Source of the DNA: Pseudomonadota bacterium
Lineage (GTDB): Bacteria > Pseudomonadota > Gammaproteobacteria > Acidiferrobacterales > Acidiferrobacteraceae
NCBI GenBank assembly: GCA_021795255.1
Contig: JAJYPQ010000041.1
Location: forward strand, 1 to 16,440
Reading direction: 5' to 3'
DNA: 16,440 nucleotides
Position numbers and translations under genes: made by a program. The notes under the pieces are model-generated. The model searched no databases. It was given only the letters and a program-made list of their open reading frames with translations, and was not told the DNA's origin. Shown piece after piece: positions 7,541 to 13,315 of this stretch (positions are counted from its first letter, which is position 1; each line of letters begins with the position of its first letter).

Positions 7541-7720
7541 ATGAAACAGTCCATGGCGCAACTCCAGAAAGTTTATGGGCGGGAGGGGGCGGACAAGGGC
7601 GGTATCGGCAAGACTCGGGACGCGCTCGCGCTCGCCAAGGTTTTGCGCGCGGTGCGTCAGCAGGCGACCCCGAGCGTGTCCGCGATTTCGCGCTCGATTT
7701 CGTCCGCGATCACTAAATAA
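7541..7720 (+). CDS. Small 59-residue ORF in a repeat-bounded cassette
   Basis: A short frame with a strong start: GGAGG at 7529-7533 and its own element 4 and hairpin. The product is basic (KQSMAQLQKVYGRE near the N-terminus) with a central GGIGKT that recalls a P-loop but lacks the strand and length of an NTPase, then an Ala/Leu/Arg helix and a Ser/Ile-rich tail ending SSAITK. No known family. It sits between two 23-bp direct repeats whose bases are read in different frames by the 101-residue gene (ending DH) and by this one (ending ITK). It may be a real small protein or a rearrangement remnant. Confidence 0.55.
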   Translation: MKQSMAQLQKVYGREGADKGGIGKTRDALALAKVLRAVRQQATPSVSAISRSISSAITK

Positions 7721-7728
7721 TTTCCGTC
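7706..7728. repeat. 23-bp direct repeat, right copy
   Basis: Identical to 7467-7489. It ends the 59-residue ORF and begins element 5. The leader after each copy is also similar (GC-rich hairpin, then a GAGG-type ribosome-binding site), so the whole leader may have been copied. Confidence 0.9.
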
Positions 7729-7737
7729 CCTACCGAT
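7719..7737 (+). promoter_or_regulatory. AATTTCC-N9-GAT element 5, with leader hairpin
   Basis: AATTTCC 7719-7725, GAT 7735-7737, then TTAGAGG. The hairpin GCCCCC/GGGGGC at 7749-7765 precedes GAGG (7771-7774) and ATG 7784. Confidence 0.78.
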
Positions 7738-7783
7738 AACCATTAGAGGCCCCCACACCGGGGGCTACATGAGGTACACCGAC

Positions 7784-8725
7784 ATGAAGAAGCTCTTATC
7801 ACTGGCCACCATCCTGGCGACCGCTCTGCCCGGGGTAGCCCTGGCAGGGGTCCATATGTGGGGACTCGGGGACCAGAGTTCCACGACCACCCGCACCTAT
7901 CAACCCAACCCGGTATTTTTGGTGGGCTCGCCCGGTCCAGGACCCGGGGCGCTCTTGAGCCAGAAGTCCACGGGCGCCAACGGTTTTGCGGGCGGCATCG
8001 AGTTCCGTAGCGCATCGCAACAAGCGCGTGTGGCCGGCGACACCGGCGCGCTCTTGCTATCCGGCGGTCTGGACGAGGCTGGGGTCGGGCCGGGCGTAGC
8101 TTTCGTCCATGCCCGTATCGGGATGGGGGTGAGCCGCCTTTTCGTGCCCGAGAGCCCTGTGCAGTTGTCCTTGGGCGCAGCGGTTGGGTACACGATGGGG
8201 CGTACGCCTGGCGGGGCTGACATTGCCCGCTTCCGCGCAACGCCTACCGTGTCCCTGGCCTACTCTCCGCAGGCCGCTGGCGGGGCGACCATCGCCCGTC
8301 TGACTTACCGCCAAAGCCCATGGTCCACGCCCGGCATGAGCGCTCCGCGCGATATCCTCGGCCATGTTTATTTTTACGGGCATGGGCCGGTCCACGGGAT
8401 GGGCGTTCTCACCGTAGGCGAGGCAGCGGACGGGTATGTGGTGGCCGTCCAAACGCCCCGCTGGCATGGAGTGGGTGCTCGCGTGAGCTACGTGGGCGGC
8501 TTCCAGGGTGTGACCGCCACGGGGCCTTTCAACCCCTCGCGTCCGTGGGATTCGTACTCGGCCGGCGAATCCGTGGACGTGTCCTACGACGTGCGTCCAG
8601 GAGTATCCGTGGGGCTGTACGCGGCTTTCACCCACAACACCTCGGGCAGCGAGACGACGAACACAATCACCGAGACGAGCGCGCGTTCACGCCTGGTCGG
8701 CCTCACCCTGTCCGACCACTTTTAG
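7784..8725 (+). CDS. Exported protein, probable outer-membrane beta-barrel
   Basis: The 313-residue protein starts with a typical Sec signal peptide (MKKLLSLATILATALPGVALA, cleavage likely after residue 21). I chose ATG 7784 because GAGG lies nine bases upstream and the lysines follow directly; the ATG at 7769 would overlap that ribosome-binding site. The mature part is rich in Gly, Ser, Thr and aromatics, with alternating hydrophobic stretches (VQLSLGAAVGYTMG, ATPTVSLAYSPQ, GARVSYVGGF, GVSVGLYAAFTHN) and a terminal Phe (LVGLTLSDHF), as in outer-membrane barrels. I do not recognise the family. It has its own element 5 and a terminator, so it is a single-gene unit. It could change the donor surface (exclusion, adhesion, phage receptor), but that is conjecture. 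Confidence 0.75.
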   Translation: MKKLLSLATILATALPGVALAGVHMWGLGDQSSTTTRTYQPNPVFLVGSPGPGPGALLSQKSTGANGFAGGIEFRSASQQARVAGDTGALLLSGGLDEAGVGPGVAFVHARIGMGVSRLFVPESPVQLSLGAAVGYTMGRTPGGADIARFRATPTVSLAYSPQAAGGATIARLTYRQSPWSTPGMSAPRDILGHVYFYGHGPVHGMGVLTVGEAADGYVVAVQTPRWHGVGARVSYVGGFQGVTATGPFNPSRPWDSYSAGESVDVSYDVRPGVSVGLYAAFTHNTSGSETTNTITETSARSRLVGLTLSDHF

Positions 8726-8837
8726 ACATCGACAGCGCTGCCCGGGGCGCAAATCAGTACCGGGAGCCCAGCCGGAGGTGGCGAACACCGGCAGCGCGAG
8801 CGGCCATCCATCAAAACTCATGGCCGTGACCGCGTAG

Positions 8838-8863
8838 GCGGACCCTTCGAGGTCCGCTTTTTT
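8838..8863 (+). terminator. Rho-independent terminator after the exported-protein gene
   Basis: GCGGACC (8838-8844) pairs perfectly with GGTCCGC (8851-8857) across CTTCGA, followed by six T (8858-8863). It lies 112 bases after the stop codon and just before element 6. The 8726-8837 stretch holds nothing else I can support. Confidence 0.9.
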
Positions 8864-8878
8864 ATGGTCGGCGTCCGG

Positions 8879-8897
8879 AATTTCCTCGCCCGCTGAT
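8879..8897 (+). promoter_or_regulatory. AATTTCC-N9-GAT element 6, with leader hairpin
   Basis: AATTTCC 8879-8885 (in GGAATTTCC), GAT 8895-8897 (CTGATAACGG), then TAGAGG. The hairpin GCCCGC/GCGGGC spans 8908-8924. GGAGG at 8932-8936 precedes ATG 8944. The element starts 15 bases after a strong terminator, which makes a new promoter here very likely. Confidence 0.82.
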
Positions 8898-8943
8898 AAC
8901 GGTAGAGGCCCGCATGGGGCGGGCTGACAGTGGAGGAACATTC

Positions 8944-9285
8944 ATGACGAAAGACTTTGCTGATGCCACCTGGAGGCCTTTTATCCGGCGGTCGATTGGC
9001 GACTACTACCGACTCCCGCCCGATGTCCGCGAAGAAGTTTTAGCCCTGTCGCGCGCTCGCCCGCGGCGGTTCACGCCGCCCTCACAGGGGGCGCGGCGCT
9101 GGTTGGGCGGCACGCTCGTGGGCTCTCAGCACACCGTATCGGGCGTGCTCATTACGGTCATGTTCCCGAATGGGCACGCGATCGCCGTCCCGCAACCGAC
9201 GGTCAAGGGCGTGGCCTTCCATGTGGGAGAGCAGGTCGAAATTGTCGGCGATGCGCACCGTGTCCGCGTACTGCCATTCAAATAA
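8944..9285 (+). CDS. Hypothetical 113-residue basic protein
   Basis: I do not recognise this protein. ATG 8944 has GGAGG seven bases upstream. The N-terminal half is basic with helical parts (TWRPFIRRSIGDYYRL, DVREEVLALSRARPRRF). The C-terminal half (about 60-113) looks like a small beta-barrel: VSGVLITVMFPNGHAIAV, then GEQVEIVGDAHRVRVLPF, a pattern seen in SH3-like or OB-like modules. No signal peptide or membrane helix. It forms a single-gene unit between elements 6 and 7. Nucleic-acid binding would fit the charge but is unproven. Confidence 0.75.
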   Translation: MTKDFADATWRPFIRRSIGDYYRLPPDVREEVLALSRARPRRFTPPSQGARRWLGGTLVGSQHTVSGVLITVMFPNGHAIAVPQPTVKGVAFHVGEQVEIVGDAHRVRVLPFK

Positions 9286-9302
9286 TTTCCGTGTGTGCTG
9301 AT
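9284..9302 (+). promoter_or_regulatory. AATTTCC-N9-GAT element 7, upstream of the topoisomerase operon
   Basis: AATTTCC 9284-9290 overlaps the stop codon at 9283-9285; GAT 9300-9302 is followed by GAGTGGTAGG. No hairpin; the leader is A-rich and ends in AAGGAG before ATG 9336. It is the only candidate promoter I see for the seven overlapping genes that run to 12774. Confidence 0.75.
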
Positions 9303-9335
9303 GAGTGGTAGGCAAACTAAAAAAGGAGTCACACC

Positions 9336-9671
9336 ATGAACAAGAACATCATTATTGCCCTGGCCCTGCTGGCCGTCCCGGTCCTGGCCGTGGCCTCCCC
9401 GGAGATCGCCGTCCACCAGACGCCGGCGCCGGCGAAGCCGAAGCCCATCATCACGATCCCCGCGCGCTCAATCCGGAACACGCGTATCGCCGTGGACACA
9501 TTTCGGATCGTAGAGGTACTGCCCATGATGGTGGTCCTGGAGAGTGTGCAAAAGCCGCATGTCACTATCTATCAGCAGATCGGGATGACCGAATCCCAAC
9601 GCCTTGAGGCCCACTTTCACCGGGGCGCGATCGCGCAACTCAAGATCGTGCCCTTGCGGGGGCGGCCATGA
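9336..9671 (+). CDS. Small exported (periplasmic) protein, 111 residues
   Basis: It begins with a signal peptide (MNKNIIIALALLAVPVLAVA, cleavage near residue 20-21), followed by a Pro/Lys-rich linker (QTPAPAKPKPIITIP) and about 70 residues of mixed composition with a hydrophobic core (EVLPMMVVLE). No cysteine follows the signal, so it is not a lipoprotein. I do not recognise the family. AAGGAG lies eight bases before ATG 9336. First gene of the overlapping operon; it overlaps the next by ATGA. An envelope role is likely from the signal peptide and the membrane genes behind it. Confidence 0.75.
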   Translation: MNKNIIIALALLAVPVLAVASPEIAVHQTPAPAKPKPIITIPARSIRNTRIAVDTFRIVEVLPMMVVLESVQKPHVTIYQQIGMTESQRLEAHFHRGAIAQLKIVPLRGRP

Positions 9672-9865
9672 GCTTCACGAACTGGATGGAGGAGTCAACA
9701 TTTTGGGGGCTACTGATTCTGTTGTTCGCTGTGGCGCTCGGACTCGGTGAACACCTTGCCTACGCGGGTGCGCCGTTGTTTGCCGTCTTCGCAGTGGCTA
9801 CGGCGGCCCTGGCCGTGGGCCACGCCGCATGGTTGCGCATTCAGACCTGGGAGCGCCGGCCATGA
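9668..9865 (+). CDS. Small two-helix membrane protein, 65 residues
   Basis: Two predicted membrane helices (about 12-31 and 35-55) with a short turn containing GEHLAYAG, and a short basic C-terminus (RIQTWERRP). It overlaps the preceding gene by ATGA at 9668-9671 and the following gene by ATGA at 9862-9865, so translation is probably coupled. Family not recognised; a role in the envelope is all that can be said. Confidence 0.7.
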   Translation: MSFTNWMEESTFWGLLILLFAVALGLGEHLAYAGAPLFAVFAVATAALAVGHAAWLRIQTWERRP

Positions 9866-10035
9866 ACAAGATGAAGACGGCGATCCTGATGACGATCACG
9901 TTCGCCATCGATCTAGGCTTACTGACCTACCACACGCCGTTTTGGATTGTGTGTCTGGTCACGGTCGGAATTTTCGGTGGCGGAGATATCTATTACCAAC
10001 ACAAGTCCACCCAAGGAGGACACGAAGATGAGTAA
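9862..10035 (+). CDS. Tiny two-helix membrane protein, 57 residues
   Basis: Two hydrophobic segments (about 6-22 and 27-42; AILMTITFAIDLGLL and FWIVCLVTVGIFGGG) are followed by a polar tail (IYYQHKSTQGGHEDE). It starts inside the previous stop codon (ATGA 9862-9865) and overlaps the next gene by eight bases (ATGAGTAA), the same junction as trwA-trwB. The AGGAGG within its end serves the next gene. Function unknown. Confidence 0.7.
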   Translation: MNKMKTAILMTITFAIDLGLLTYHTPFWIVCLVTVGIFGGGDIYYQHKSTQGGHEDE

Positions 10036-10294
10036 CTGCGCAGATATGGAAACGATTGCGGAGTACATGGAGGACTGCGGCAACGGGTCCGGCACTCACC
10101 ACACCCTGTATTTTTGTGGCGACTCGGGGACATTTATCCTCGAAAGCGTGGGCGTGGCGTTCAATGACGGGGATATCTCTCTGGAGGACTTCAACGACTC
10201 GGAGGCCCTAGAGTGGTGCGTCGAATTCGCGGGGATGCCCTACATGGCCGCCGCCCGCGCGATCATCGGGGCCGACGAGGACATGCCCCTGTGA
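10028..10294 (+). CDS. Small acidic cytoplasmic protein, 88 residues
   Basis: Strongly acidic, with four cysteines (C4, C17, C30, C64) and no membrane segment. A central strand-like part (TLYFCGDSGTFILESV) leads to an acidic helix (SLEDFNDSEALEWCVEFAG). The next gene encodes a protein with the same order of features (LYRTDEGFVLETV, then DLSPNEAAEWAAGHG), so the two look like diverged tandem paralogues. ATG 10028 has AGGAGG at 10015-10020, seven bases upstream, and overlaps the preceding gene (ATGAGTAA). I do not know the family. Metal binding or DNA mimicry would fit composition but is not shown. Confidence 0.75.
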   Translation: MSNCADMETIAEYMEDCGNGSGTHHTLYFCGDSGTFILESVGVAFNDGDISLEDFNDSEALEWCVEFAGMPYMAAARAIIGADEDMPL

Positions 10295-10518
10295 GCCAGG
10301 TGGCCGAGGCTGAGGCCGAGCACGTCCTGCTGGCCGTAGTCGCGGAGGATACGGCCACGGCCATGCTGTATCGGACTGACGAGGGCTTCGTGTTGGAGAC
10401 CGTCATCTGGCCGGCTATGTGGGACACGCGTGGCCGTTTCAGTCGCGACCTGTCGCCGAACGAGGCTGCGGAGTGGGCCGCCGGCCACGGGGTCGATATA
10501 GAAATGGAGGCGGTATGA
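10291..10518 (+). CDS. Small acidic protein, 75 residues, related to its neighbour
   Basis: Starts at GTG 10291, chosen because GTGA overlaps the previous stop codon as at the other junctions of this operon. The protein is acidic, without cysteine or membrane segment. Residues 26-67 (LYRTDEGFVLETV ... DLSPNEAAEWAAGHG) align in order and spacing with residues 27-69 of the preceding protein, suggesting a tandem duplication. It overlaps topB by ATGA (10515-10518). Function unknown; the coupling suggests it is needed together with the topoisomerase. Confidence 0.7.
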   Translation: MSQVAEAEAEHVLLAVVAEDTATAMLYRTDEGFVLETVIWPAMWDTRGRFSRDLSPNEAAEWAAGHGVDIEMEAV

Positions 10519-12428
10519 TGTTATTTATTGCCGAGAAACCGAGCTTAGGAAAAGCGATTGCCGCGCAATTGCCCGGCCCGCGCAAGCCGACACGTACGCA
10601 CATCGAGTGTGGGAATAACGTCACAGTGACGTGGGCGTTCGGGCATCTGCTGGAATTGGCCGAGCCCGATGTCTACCTGCCGGACACGGTGCCCACGAAC
10701 GGCAAGGGCAAGAAGCGTTGGCGTCTGGAAGACCTGCCGATCATCCCCGAGACATGGCAGAAGGTTCCGAAGAGCGAGGCTAAAGAACAGCTGGCCGCCA
10801 TCCGCGATCTTCTGAAAAACGCGTCGGAGGTCGTGAACGCCGGCGACCCGGACCGCGAGGGCCAGCTGCTGATCGACGAGGTTTTGGAGGCCATGAAGTG
10901 GAAGGGCCCGACCCTGCGGATCTGGCTAGCCGCACTCGACCCGGCCAGTGTCCAAAAGGCGCTCGCCGACCTGAAAGACAATACCGCCTACCGCCCCCTA
11001 CGCGACGCGGCCGAAGCGCGGGCCCGCGCGGATTGGCTCACGGGGATGAACCTCACGCGCTGCTATACGCTGAAAAGCGCAGGCCAGGGGGTGGTCAGCG
11101 TGGGCCGAGTGCAAACCCCAACACTGGCGCTTGTGGTGCGCCGCGATGCCGAGATCGACGCCTTTAGCCCCATAACATTTTATGCCCCGCAGGTCACGTT
11201 TCGTCACAGTAACGGAATCTATAAGGGGACCTGGAAAGCGCCAGCTGATGCCGCAGGCCTCGACCTCGAGGCACGGCTGACCCATCTGCCGGCGGCGCAA
11301 GCGGTTATCACGGCTGCCGATCACAAGGCCGGGACGGTCAAGACTTTCGATACAGAGGACGACCAAGAGCCGCCGCCGCTTCCGTTTACGCTGTCGCGAT
11401 TGCAAGCGGTCGCGAGCTCGCGCCACGGTTTGAGCGCCAAAGCCACACTCGATGCCGCGCAGGCCTTGTATGAGACGCACAAGCTGGCTTCCTACCCAAG
11501 GACCGACTGCGCCTATCTTCCCGAGTCGCAGCGGGCCGATGCGCGCATGGTGCTCGCGGCCGTGGCCCGCGTGAGCCCCGACCTGGATGGCTTGGTGAAG
11601 GGCGCGGACATGAGCCTGAAATCCGCCGCATGGAACGACGCACGCATCACGGCCCATCATGGCATTGTCCCCACGTCTCATGATCAGGTATCCGTCGATG
11701 CGCTGTCCGAAAGCGAGCGCCAAGTCTACGACCTGATCGTCCGCGCGTATCTGGTCCAGTTTTACCCGCCGCACCGCTACACCAAAACCGTGGCAGTAAC
11801 GCAATGCGCGGGCCATGAATGGGAAGCGAAAGGCCGGACGCAGCTGGCGGCCGGCTGGCGCAGCGTACTGGCCGGCCAGGATAAGCCCGCCGAGGACGTG
11901 CAGCCCTTGCCGCTGATGCGCGTGGGCGACCATGTGGACTGGCAGGACGGCCGTGTGGACCACCGCCAGACCAAACCCCCGGCGCGCTTCACCGATGGAA
12001 CGCTGATTGCTGCAATGAGCAGCGTCCACAAGCTTGTGACCGACCCCAAAATCAAGGCCCGTCTCAAAGAAACGTCCGGCCTCGGCACCGAGGCGACGCG
12101 CGCCAATATCCTTGAGGTCCTGATAAAGCGGGGGTTCATCGAGCGCAAAGGTAAATCCGTCCTTTCCACTGAAAGCGGCCGTATCTTAATCGCGGCTCTG
12201 CCGCCGGCCTTGACCGACCCAGGTGTCACGGGTTTGTGGGAAGATTTTCTCGCCGATGTCGCCGCCGGGGCGCGGACGCTAATCGAGTTCGAGACACAGC
12301 AACGAGCCTTCGTAGTGAAGCGCGTAGAAGCCGCGAAGGCCGGCGCCGCACTCGCCATGCCGGGGACAGCCGCCACATCGGCTAAGCCTAAAGCTACCAC
12401 CAAGAAACGGAGGTCAAAAAATGGATAA
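10515..12428 (+). CDS. topB: Type IA DNA topoisomerase III (TopB/TraE-like)
   Basis: The 637-residue enzyme passes single strands through a transient nick in one strand and helps decatenate replicating or transferring DNA. The Toprim domain starts with MMLFIAEKPSL (catalytic E7) and has the metal-binding GDPDREG (D111, D113, E115). The active-site Tyr is Y327 in SYPRTDC, next to Y328 of E. coli TopB. SVGRVQTPTLALV (195-207) and AHHGIVPT are further family marks. It ends in a basic tail (KKRRSKNG) and lacks Cys zinc fingers. Start: ATG 10515 gives the ATGA overlap and aligns with TopB; ATG 10518 has better spacing to GGAGG (10506-10510). Plasmid homologues such as RP4 TraE are common in transfer regions. 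Two copies of a palindrome seen at the 15.6-kb promoter lie inside it. Confidence 0.95.
   Translation: MMLFIAEKPSLGKAIAAQLPGPRKPTRTHIECGNNVTVTWAFGHLLELAEPDVYLPDTVPTNGKGKKRWRLEDLPIIPETWQKVPKSEAKEQLAAIRDLLKNASEVVNAGDPDREGQLLIDEVLEAMKWKGPTLRIWLAALDPASVQKALADLKDNTAYRPLRDAAEARARADWLTGMNLTRCYTLKSAGQGVVSVGRVQTPTLALVVRRDAEIDAFSPITFYAPQVTFRHSNGIYKGTWKAPADAAGLDLEARLTHLPAAQAVITAADHKAGTVKTFDTEDDQEPPPLPFTLSRLQAVASSRHGLSAKATLDAAQALYETHKLASYPRTDCAYLPESQRADARMVLAAVARVSPDLDGLVKGADMSLKSAAWNDARITAHHGIVPTSHDQVSVDALSESERQVYDLIVRAYLVQFYPPHRYTKTVAVTQCAGHEWEAKGRTQLAAGWRSVLAGQDKPAEDVQPLPLMRVGDHVDWQDGRVDHRQTKPPARFTDGTLIAAMSSVHKLVTDPKIKARLKETSGLGTEATRANILEVLIKRGFIERKGKSVLSTESGRILIAALPPALTDPGVTGLWEDFLADVAAGARTLIEFETQQRAFVVKRVEAAKAGAALAMPGTAATSAKPKATTKKRRSKNG
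10618..10632. repeat. Dyad ACGTCACAGTGACGT inside topB
   Basis: A perfect 15-base odd-centred dyad (7+1+7) in codons around residues 35-39 of topB. Its inner 13 bases (CGTCACAGTGACG) are identical to the dyad in the promoter at 15562-15576. Confidence 0.6.
11202..11214. repeat. Near copy of the dyad (CGTCACAGTAACG) inside topB
   Basis: It matches 12 of the 13 core bases of the dyads at 10618 and 15562. It lies in coding sequence, so it may be chance; listed because three related sites occur in the window. Confidence 0.4.
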
Positions 12429-12774
12429 AACGATAGGTCCGGCTGCGCGAACCATGCGTTTTCTTGCGTTTACATTGGTACTGGCCGGTACGATCTTATG
12501 GGCCGTCCGTCACGCCGACCCGCGTCCCTGGATCATTCTCAGATTTTTGGGGCTCGATATGCGGGCGATGTTTACGCATCGCGAGTTTTATTTTGACGGG
12601 CGCTGGCTGATACCGGGATGGCGGTTTTTGTCTCCGTTATATCAATACATCGCTGGCTCCTGGAAAGCCTCTCTTATGGTCGGCGCAGCGCTCTTTGTCG
12701 GGGGCGTCGCCGCTTTGCAGATCGACCGTTGGATTATCCGCTGGAATCGCAGTCCTACCAGGCCGATGCCGTAA
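12421..12774 (+). CDS. Two-helix membrane protein after topB, 117 residues
   Basis: The start overlaps topB by eight bases (ATGGATAA), with GGAGG at 12410-12414 six bases upstream. Membrane helices are predicted at about 12-29 and 82-104, with an intervening loop of about 50 residues rich in aromatics (TWO tryptophans in RWLIPGWRFL). A basic C-terminus (DRWIIRWNR) follows. This helix-loop-helix plan recalls the N-terminal anchors of coupling proteins, but no ATPase follows and I find no linker motif. Last gene of the operon. A short CCGCG/CGCGG hairpin (12775-12788) directly after the stop codon is a weak terminator candidate. Confidence 0.75.
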   Translation: MDKTIGPAARTMRFLAFTLVLAGTILWAVRHADPRPWIILRFLGLDMRAMFTHREFYFDGRWLIPGWRFLSPLYQYIAGSWKASLMVGAALFVGGVAALQIDRWIIRWNRSPTRPMP

Positions 12775-12788
12775 CCGCGCAAACGCGG
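12775..12788 (+). terminator. Weak hairpin after the topB operon
   Basis: CCGCG (12775-12779) and CGCGG (12784-12788) form a five-bp stem immediately after the stop codon; the following TTCCTTT is a poor T-tract. It may end the operon inefficiently. Confidence 0.3.
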
Positions 12789-12857
12789 CCTTCCTTTGGG
12801 TGCTATTCGCCAACACGCGGGGCTGATCCTTGCGGACAATAGGGATACCGATGCACG

Positions 12858-12876
12858 AATTTCCGTGCATGGTGAT
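12858..12876 (+). promoter_or_regulatory. AATTTCC-N9-GAT element 8, with leader hairpin
   Basis: AATTTCC 12858-12864, GAT 12874-12876, then GGATAGG. A weaker hairpin (GCCG 12885-12888 with CGGC 12899-12902) precedes GGAGG (12909-12913) and ATG 12919. It stands 83 bases after the operon end. Confidence 0.78.
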
Positions 12877-12918
12877 GAGGATAGGCCGCCAATAATGACG
12901 GCTATTTTGGAGGTTACG

Positions 12919-13248
12919 ATGATCCATACTGTACAGACAACCGACCTGGCCGAGGCAATCTTTATTGACAAGGCGGGTCGCGCGCGACGCGAGGTCATAG
13001 AGTATCGGGTACGCCGGGGTCGCAAGGGATCGCGGAGCACCATTGACTATTTTTGTTTCCAATCTGGCCCAGGAATCAAGGCAATCGACGAGGTTGGCAA
13101 TGTTGAGTGTCGCCAGAAGGTCCAGATGACGGACGCGGAAGTGCGGGCATGGCTGGAAACCCATGGCAAGGCTGGGGATATCCTCGATATTCTCGAATAC
13201 GAAGGGGCTCGCCGCGAGATCCTGGAACTCATGGACGAGTTCATTTAA
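12919..13248 (+). CDS. Hypothetical 109-residue protein
   Basis: Start ATG 12919 has GGAGG five bases upstream; an in-frame ATG at 12895 lies inside the leader hairpin and is less likely. The N-terminal part is basic (RARREVIEYRVRRGRKG), the C-terminal part acidic and helical (DILDILEYEGARREILELMDEF). The middle (IDYFCFQSG ... MTDAEVRAWLETHG) weakly recalls the layout of the two small acidic proteins at 10028 and 10291: a strand pair, then a Thr/Ser-capped helix with a conserved Trp and a terminal G. The relation is tentative. It is a single-gene unit between element 8 and a terminator. Function unknown. Confidence 0.75.
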   Translation: MIHTVQTTDLAEAIFIDKAGRARREVIEYRVRRGRKGSRSTIDYFCFQSGPGIKAIDEVGNVECRQKVQMTDAEVRAWLETHGKAGDILDILEYEGARREILELMDEFI

Positions 13249-13255
13249 CAAACCA

Positions 13256-13282
13256 GGCCGGGGCCAACCCCCGGCCTTTTTT
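13256..13282 (+). terminator. Rho-independent terminator
   Basis: GGCCGGGG (13256-13263) pairs with CCCCGGCC (13269-13276), followed by six T (13277-13282). It ends the unit at 12919 and separates the AATTTCC-controlled genes from the Dam/ArdC block. Confidence 0.93.
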
Positions 13283-13288
13283 ATAGGC

Positions 13289-13294
13289 TATACT
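13289..13294 (+). promoter_or_regulatory. Possible -10 box for the HTH-Dam gene
   Basis: TATACT lies just after the terminator and 21 bases before ATG 13316. No good -35 is visible at the right distance, and the gene has only a weak ribosome-binding site (GAGA). Some promoter is needed here because the terminator is strong and no AATTTCC element is present. Confidence 0.35.
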
Positions 13295-13315
13295 GGACTA
13301 GAAAATGAGACGCAT

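Noticed and set aside
7560..7620. GGIGKT in the 59-residue ORF as a Walker A motif
   Set aside because: There is no preceding hydrophobic strand, no Walker B and the protein is far too short for a P-loop ATPase.
8879..8899. AATTTCC/GATAA as a sigma-28 (flagellar) or sigma-54 promoter
   Set aside because: The sigma-28 -10 (GCCGATAA) is loosely similar but the upstream box and its distance are wrong. The distance from CC to GAT resembles a -24/-12 layout, but the GG and GC bases of sigma-54 are missing.
9284..9310. CTGATGAG in element 7 as a hammerhead ribozyme core
   Set aside because: The other copies have CTGATAAC, TTGATCTA or CGATGAGG, and no GAAA strand or cleavage-site stem is present.
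10998..12029. 343-codon open frame on the - strand opposite topB
   Set aside because: It is a shadow of the topoisomerase gene, which is certain from its active-site and Toprim motifs.
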